Assembly: GCF_025024155.1 (NCBI RefSeq)
Contig: NW_026251724.1
Location: forward strand, 248,001 to 312,000
Length of the DNA: 64,000 bases
Direction: 5' to 3'
Source of the DNA: Gamsiella multidivaricata
Lineage: Eukaryota > Mortierellomycota > Mortierellomycetes > Mortierellales > Mortierellaceae
Shown: positions 58,252 to 64,000 of the stretch, in pieces
How the letters are laid out: each line of letters starts with the position of its first letter
Numbering within the stretch: position 1 is the first letter of the stretch
The notes under the pieces: model-generated
Told to the model about the DNA's origin: nothing
The model's database searches: none
What the model saw: the letters and a program-made list of their open reading frames with translations, nothing else
Made by a program: the position numbers and the translations under genes

Positions 58252-60717
58252 CTAAAGGGTTCGGCTGAGATGCAATGCAGCTTTCGTGAAATCATCCCAG
58301 TTCTCTAATGATAGCGTCGATAATGAGGATGATGTCGAAGTTAATTCAGAAGCAATATCGCTTTCCGAGGGCTCCGGCCTCGCTTCCAGTGGTAGTGGCA
58401 GAAGCTATAAGTGGAAAAGAAATGTAAAAAAACATTCATATGAGTAAGTACAGGACAGCAAGAGATGCGGACAAAAATATTGAGCAAGTAAAAACTAAAC
58501 AATAAACAGGGCAAATCCAGATTTGTACCTTGAGCTCCTGTTTGCGGATACGGCCATGTTGATTGACGATATCGGACGCGACCAATGGCAGGCCATGATA
58601 ATCAAAAATGCCCGTCGTCTTGAACAAAACAGTCTTCAATGTATGCGTCGGTCCAGTACTCAAGCCAAGCTGTGCAGCAGCTGTTTCTGATGACAAATTC
58701 CTGAAAGAGTAAAAGTTTGGACATTGCAGTCTGTTGGCAAAGGACAATGCTGTTTGACTCAAAAGCTCATTCAAGACTGGCGATTTCGCATCGATCCTGG
58801 TTGCTAATTCACTCCGAATCTGAATATCCGTGGGTTGGCCAAGCATCATGAGGTTTGCCAACCATTGCCTGTTGATTGCCTTTCCATCCTGCACACAGAG
58901 CTCGCCCTCATTATCCAGCATAAAGATGACACGGATCGGATCCAGGACTGGGTTCTGCACACTCGAAGACGAAGATGGGATGTATTCGACTTCAATGGTC
59001 TTGGTCTTAAGACCTACTAATGGAAGTCGAGAGACGGCCTTGAAGAACGGAAGGCTGCAAGGAGAGTGTACAAAGAGGTTAGAATATGCCTGGTATTATA
59101 CCAATCTTGCCAAAAACATCCTTGATCTAAAAGAGTTCGTTCTCACCTTTGTAAAAAATACGGCTCCTCGGCTTTCTTGAGCCACCCCTCAAGCTCAAAA
59201 GCATCAAATGGTCCAGATAAGGGTAGTTGAGTCATCGCATGGTTCTTGTTGTGGAAAAGCACCTGTCCAAAATTCGCAGATAAATCGAACGTTTGATGCG
59301 GTGTATGTACTTCGTCGATTGAACTTTTCAGGTGCCTCTTGAGTTCTTCCAGAGTTCCAACATGGGACAATGCTGATTGAATAGGTAAAATCGTGGGGTT
59401 GTCCACAGTTTTGTCCGCGTACTGTAGAGTGATTAGAAAAAAAAATCCGCGTCAGAATACTCATCCCTAGGATTATGCAAACCCTCAATTGACGGAGACG
59501 GTACGAGTAACTTACGGGTTCCGTCTGAGCAATACGGAAGAAGGACTTTTGACTTTCATCCGCAGTCATGCTGACAGAGTCGTAGACAGGGAACATGCCT
59601 AACGGTTTCAATTCGTCCTCTTGGTGTAATAATGTGAGGTTTTCAACGCCATGTGTCAACTGTTAAAAAAAAAAAAAAAAAAAAAAAAGACACTGGTTAG
59701 AGACCAACACACTTCCTACCTATTTTAGTTCATCAAGATCATTGGATTTTAATTCCTCATGCCGCATACCTTGTGGAGCCTGAGATCGAAAAGTCGTTTT
59801 GCCTCGTCCATATCCTTGCTCGATCTGCAGGCGATATTCAGTGTGTTTTGGTCTCCTACCGAGACAAAGGTTTGTGATCTACGTGCGATGTCTTCCAGTA
59901 CTGAAGGTTCCTTCGTGACCAAGTCCCTGTCGGCGTATGCTGAAATATCCCACGCCTCTTCTGTGACTGCAACGAGCTCCCGGATCCGATTCTGGGCATC
60001 CTCAATCGAGTCTCTTGCTCCTCTGATGATATAGGTCTCGTTAGCAATGTTGATCGAGATGCGCACATTCTTTTCCCGTTCGACCTCTCGTAAGGAGTCG
60101 CCCTCCGACCCTAAAATAAAAAAAAGCTCTCTCCTGCTTGACGGGAAAACCTTTTGTAGTGCGATTGGCTCTGCTGGTGTGTAGGGGTCTTCGACCACGG
60201 GCAGTTTTGCTTTCAGGGCCTTGACGTCAAGATCCATAAGTATCATGATCTGGTTGACTAGCACGGATTTCTTGCCATTGGCAGGCATTTTCTGAGAGCG
60301 GAGGACGGATTTGAGCTGGCTTACGTTGAAGGAAGCAGCGACGAGGTCCTTCAGCTTGTTAAACTCATCTGCGGTGATGGCATTGCGGGCAGGCTTAAGA
60401 GCAAGGACGTCGTCAAGTGTGACCTTTGCCCTTGAGGAGGATGGTTGCGTGTAAAGATCATTGATGAGCGCTTGAGAGATACTGTCGAGGGTGGCGGCGT
60501 CGATGGTCTTTTTCTTTGCATTTGGTCTTGCAGAAGTCGAGAAGAAGAGACAAGAGTGGGAGTAGGTGTAGTCCGGGCTGTTTGTTGAACTGATCTTGTT
60601 GATCTTGTTGATCCTGTTCCTGGTAAGGGTATTCAGACTGCTACTGTTGCGACAAGTTCCTGTCCCGAAAGAAGAGACGAGCCACTGAATGCTCTGGTGG
60701 CCGGGAATCCTGCTCAT
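58252..60717 (-). CDS. Mitochondrial inner-membrane expression regulator Sls1-like (KH domains)
   Basis: In yeast Sls1 works at the mitochondrial inner membrane in expression of mtDNA genes. The start MSRIPGHQSIQWLVSSFG and the basic, hydroxylated N-terminus fit a mitochondrial targeting sequence. The first exon has ITADEFNKLKDLVAASFNVS and a KH-like block (RRELFFILGSEGDSLREVER) with AYADRDLVTKEPSVLED. Later exons contain FPVYDSVSMTADESQKSFF, SLRNLSSET-like sequence and a second, poorly conserved module with LLPLPLEARPEPSESDIASE near the end, stopping at 58252. The overall order and length match Sls1. The assignment is at family level. It is divergent from END3 (266 bp). Confidence 0.75.
59665..59688 (+). 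repeat. A24 homopolymer in an SLS1 intron
   Basis: Twenty-four A in a row between the first and second SLS1-like exons (a T run on the coding strand). Confidence 0.8.
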
Positions 60718-60983
60718 GGCTCTCCTGCTGAATCGATTCGGTCGTTGGACGTTGGAAACGGAAGAAGTTGATCTGATCCGGCTATGAAAAATATGTGTAA
60801 ATAAATTTATTCAATTGGGTTTATTCTATATTCTATTCGAGCACAAAGCAACGTCACATACCCGCCTTTGAACGTCTACACTCCATCTCCACGTTTTACG
60901 CCCATCCTCCCTCCGCTCATCCTCATCTTCGCGACACTACCTCAATACCCCAACATCTCCTCGACCAACACATACTGCGCATC

Positions 60984-62912
60984 ATGGACATGTCTCAGGC
61001 AGAACGCCAGAAGTACGCCGAGATATTCACCAGTCTCAACCCCACGAATGGCTACATCACTGGTGAGTGCCCCCTTCTCATCTGTGCCAAGTCGACTTTG
61101 AGTCAGAAACGGTGCCATGCAACGAAAAACTTACTGCAAGCACCACTACTTGAATCCTGCGGATAGGCGTCCAGGCACGACAGATCTTCATGAACTCTGG
61201 ACTTCATGTTGTCAAACTGGGTCAGATTTGGTATGTCCTGTGCCTGAATCATATCAGTGTGGATGTCGTGAAGTTGTTAATTGAAGTATCTGAATCTCCA
61301 AGTGGTACTCCAATTATCGTATCGTGGCTCCATGGCATTGACATTGCACCTCTTTGCTGTTTGCCATTGATTAATTAGGGATATTTGCGATATTGACAAG
61401 GATGGCAACATGGATTTTGACGAGTTTTGTCTGGCGCTTCGTTTTGTATACGCCTCTATCAACGGCGAGATCTCGGACATTCCAGCATCACTTCCTCCAC
61501 ACATGATACCGCCATCAAAGGCCCATTACTTCGGTAACCAAGGATATAACCAGTCGTACATGCAACAGCCTCAGCCTACAGGAGCGTTCATGACACCGCC
61601 TCAGTCTTACGGCCAGCAGGGCTCGAATTATTCTGCCATCTCTGCACTCGTAAGTCCACCCGAAGTCGCGATCACATCCCCAGCATTAGGAAGAAAATGA
61701 TTACAGGACATTGATTCTCTCTAACGCGGACAAACTATGCCTTCTCGCATTCTTAGGACTCGGCGGTGGCGGTAACAGGCAACTTATCGGACGATTTTGA
61801 TTGGTACATTGCTCCGTCCGACCGATCCAACTACGAAACTATCTACAAGAATAATGTTCAACTGTCTTCAGGCGAAGTGCGAAGTAGGCCAACTCCTGAC
61901 AATCTGCCTTGCCCACATTGTTCATACGATCCTACACACATACTAACTCGCTCGTCTTATTTTTGTTTGGTGTAATAGTGGGTCAATTTGAAGAATTATA
62001 CCAGGCATTGCAGATTCCTAGAGAAGATATTAATGCTGCCTGGTAAGTTGACAGAACAAATACGCTCGTCTGAAATCGTTGGCGATGAAGATTACTTACT
62101 CTCTATACCATCGCTACCCATTATCCTTTATCGTGAAAATGTTAGGTCGCTGGTCAACGTCCATTCAGCACCTCAGATCGGAAAGGAGCAGTGCATTGTG
62201 TTTTTCCATATTCTCAACAGCCGACGACTCGGAAAGCGTGTCCCGAATACTCTTCCAGGCGCTCTCCGGACCTCTTTCTTGGGTGGCTCCAACTTTGCTC
62301 TTTCTGACAACTATGCTGTCGACGAAATCCGTCAGCAGGCAGGAAGACCTTCTGTACCGCTCTCATTCGCAACAAAATCTGCATTCTCTAGTGAAAAGGG
62401 CCACGCTATCGCCGGTGACTACTTGAGCCGATTGAACCAGAAGGACCATGCTGCCCACGGTTAGTTTTTGAACATCTGTGCATCCTGTGCATTTTCTGGA
62501 CGATGTAAATTATTAGAACCTAACAATTTATTTGATGCCCGTGTTTTTTTTAGAAACGCAAGCACAGGAGGAGCGGTTAAAACATGAGCTGGAGAGCATT
62601 AAGCGACAGATCGAGGATGCTGAGCAGAAGTCACGGTTGAACCGCGGAGACATCGGCGTAGCTGTTAAGGAGCTACAAGAATTACTTGCATACAAACAGC
62701 AGCAGGTGCTTAACGATGATGCATCGATTCTTGACCGGCAGCTACTGGACCAGGATCGCGAGATCCAGCGACAGCGCGATGCCCTGAAGCAGTTGGACAA
62801 GGTGATGCAGGGTCTCCGTGAGCAAAAAGATCTGCTTGAGACACATCTTGCAGATTCCGAGAGTGAGCTCCGTGAAAGTCAACGCGAGGCAGAGAGTTTG
62901 AGAGGACGCTAG
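60984..62912 (+). CDS. END3: Actin cytoskeleton-regulatory complex protein End3 (EH domains)
   Basis: End3 works with Pan1 and Sla1 in clathrin-mediated endocytosis. The start MDMSQAERQKYAEIFTSLNP is an EH domain. GVQARQIFMNSGLHVVKLGQ and the EF-hand loop DIDKDGNMDFDEFCLALRFV follow with calcium-type ligands. A Gln/Tyr-rich linker (SYMQQPQPTGAFMTPPQSYG) precedes the second EH domain: DFDWYIAPSDRSNYETIYKN, GQFEELYQALQIPREDINAA and SLVNVHSAPQIGKEQCIVFF. The C-terminal coiled coil (ETQAQEERLKHELESIKRQI, KQLDKVMQGLREQKDLLETH) ends with SLRGR. There are about eight exons, intact. This is the Dikarya-like End3 layout. Confidence 0.9.
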
Positions 62913-64000
62913 AGGACCGTTTTCTGGACGAGCCAAATATGCATGACACTGGATTGAGGATGAGAAAATAGAGACAAGTAAAAGCTGGATAAAATGATAC
63001 GCGTTACTCGGCGCTTTATGCTCCAACACCATATAATTGAGTGCTTCAGCGCTGTGGGAAAAACCATGCGGCAGCTCGAATGATGATTGTATTGATATGA
63101 ATGGCGTTTGGGCGAAAAACACGACGCGAGTGGGGCAATTACCCAGGGCGGGGCTATTATTGGTGTGTGATTCACGCGCGTGTGTTTTTCACTCTTTCCA
63201 GAGACAAGATACGGGTAAAAACTGACGCGAGGCGCGATCGATTGGTGAGACCAGAACTTACCACGAGTTCTGTTTGCATTGTCCATAGACCCGGAAATGC
63301 GGGAACTGAGGAAAGTGCAAGGTCCTAATAACGTTTGCTTGCGCACAGGGATGCATTCCCGCCAACCCGCCTGACGCACCCGACTCTGATGCAGTAACAC
63401 AAGAATAAACGTCTTCTGAATTTCTGATAGTCAAAGGAAAGAGGCGGGTAGGTCACTGTACTCACACGTACGTGAACCTGAACTCTTGGGCTATCGTATG
63501 TACGTGTATGGTACATGTATGCAATGAATAATGTCACAGTAGAAAAAATAGATAGAAAAATAGCTGTGTGTCGGCACAGAAAAATGTCTTCGAGGTCAAC
63601 TTGAATTGATGACATATCATCTAAACCAAGACATAAGAGTCGATCATGGATCATGCAAAACTTTTATTTTTTCCCCCTCTGGGTCACCGATCGGAGGGGA
63701 ACAAAGCGCAGACAAGAAAACAGCTCTCTCTCTGACTCTTTCTTGGTTCATTTATCAATGATGGAGGACAATTGGTTTTTGTTGCCAGTTGCTGATGTTG
63801 ATGTTGACAATGATGAAGAGGGGGATGAGGGAATGGCCACCTCGAGGACTGAGCGCGCTGTACCATGCCGGAGCAATAACCCATCCGTCGCTTTGCCTCG
63901 TCTCCCAGTTCATGCATCAAAATCCGGTATTGCATTGGTCATGGTCTCACGCCCGTTCCAAAGAAGCCATTGTTGCGCCGCGGCATGGGGTGGGGAGCCT
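62913..64000. other. Right-edge region, no gene supported
   Basis: About 1.1 kb. It contains only short frames, a GT/AT-rich palindrome-like stretch near 63470-63520 and a possible gene end or start beyond 63680. On the minus strand the frame at the edge reads APHPMPRRNNGFFGTGVRP then a stop. Nothing allows a confident call. Confidence 0.3.

Overview
The window reads as nuclear DNA of an early-diverging fungus, most likely Mucoromycota and probably Mortierellomycotina. Genes are dense (often 100-300 bp apart) and carry many short introns of about 80-130 nt. The set mixes fungal markers (END3, NUP1, SLS1, YVC1-type TRP channel, ERV46) with genes that Dikarya have mostly lost: an APH-1 gamma-secretase subunit, Integrator subunit 1 and a BORCS8-like protein. 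The genus is inference. No tRNA, rRNA or CRISPR array was recognised.

Layout. 1-13.6 kb: start of a secreted protein (-), YVC1-like channel (-), ERV46 (-), MCTS1/TMA20 (+), SNAPC4-like Myb factor (-), a small tail-anchored protein (+) and ALG3 (-). 13.6-22.05 kb: a gene-poor island of decayed mobile DNA, holding a large minus-strand relic that starts like an XPG/FEN1 nuclease and ends like a Fanzor/TnpB RuvC nuclease, then MULE and pogo/Tigger transposase relics and a palindromic element with long inverted repeats. 22.05-27.07 kb: an inverted second copy of ALG3, the tail-anchored gene and SNAPC4. Its ALG3 is altered and its SNAPC4 is cut off and joined to a reversed piece of the MCTS1 5' region. 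27.6-63 kb: ordinary single-copy genes, namely RPS30 (-), INTS1 (+), TYW3 (-), a doubtful small membrane protein (-), a three-RRM SR-type protein (-), spermidine synthase (-), orotate phosphoribosyltransferase (-), a GLC8/inhibitor-2 protein (-), a cytochrome P450 (-), a disordered YMR295C-like protein (-), NUP1 (-), a BORCS8-like protein (-), ChaC/GCG1 (+), APH-1 (+), SLS1 (-) and END3 (+). The last 1.1 kb has no gene I can support.

Most genes are unrelated housekeeping functions: ER and Golgi traffic and glycosylation (ERV46, ALG3), snRNA transcription and processing (SNAPC4, INTS1), translation (MCTS1, RPS30, TYW3), polyamine and pyrimidine synthesis, nuclear transport, endocytosis and mitochondrial expression. 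The most unusual parts are the XPG-Fanzor-like relic and the 4.8-kb inverted duplication around it. Exon limits come from reading splice signals and family similarity by eye. No database search was run.
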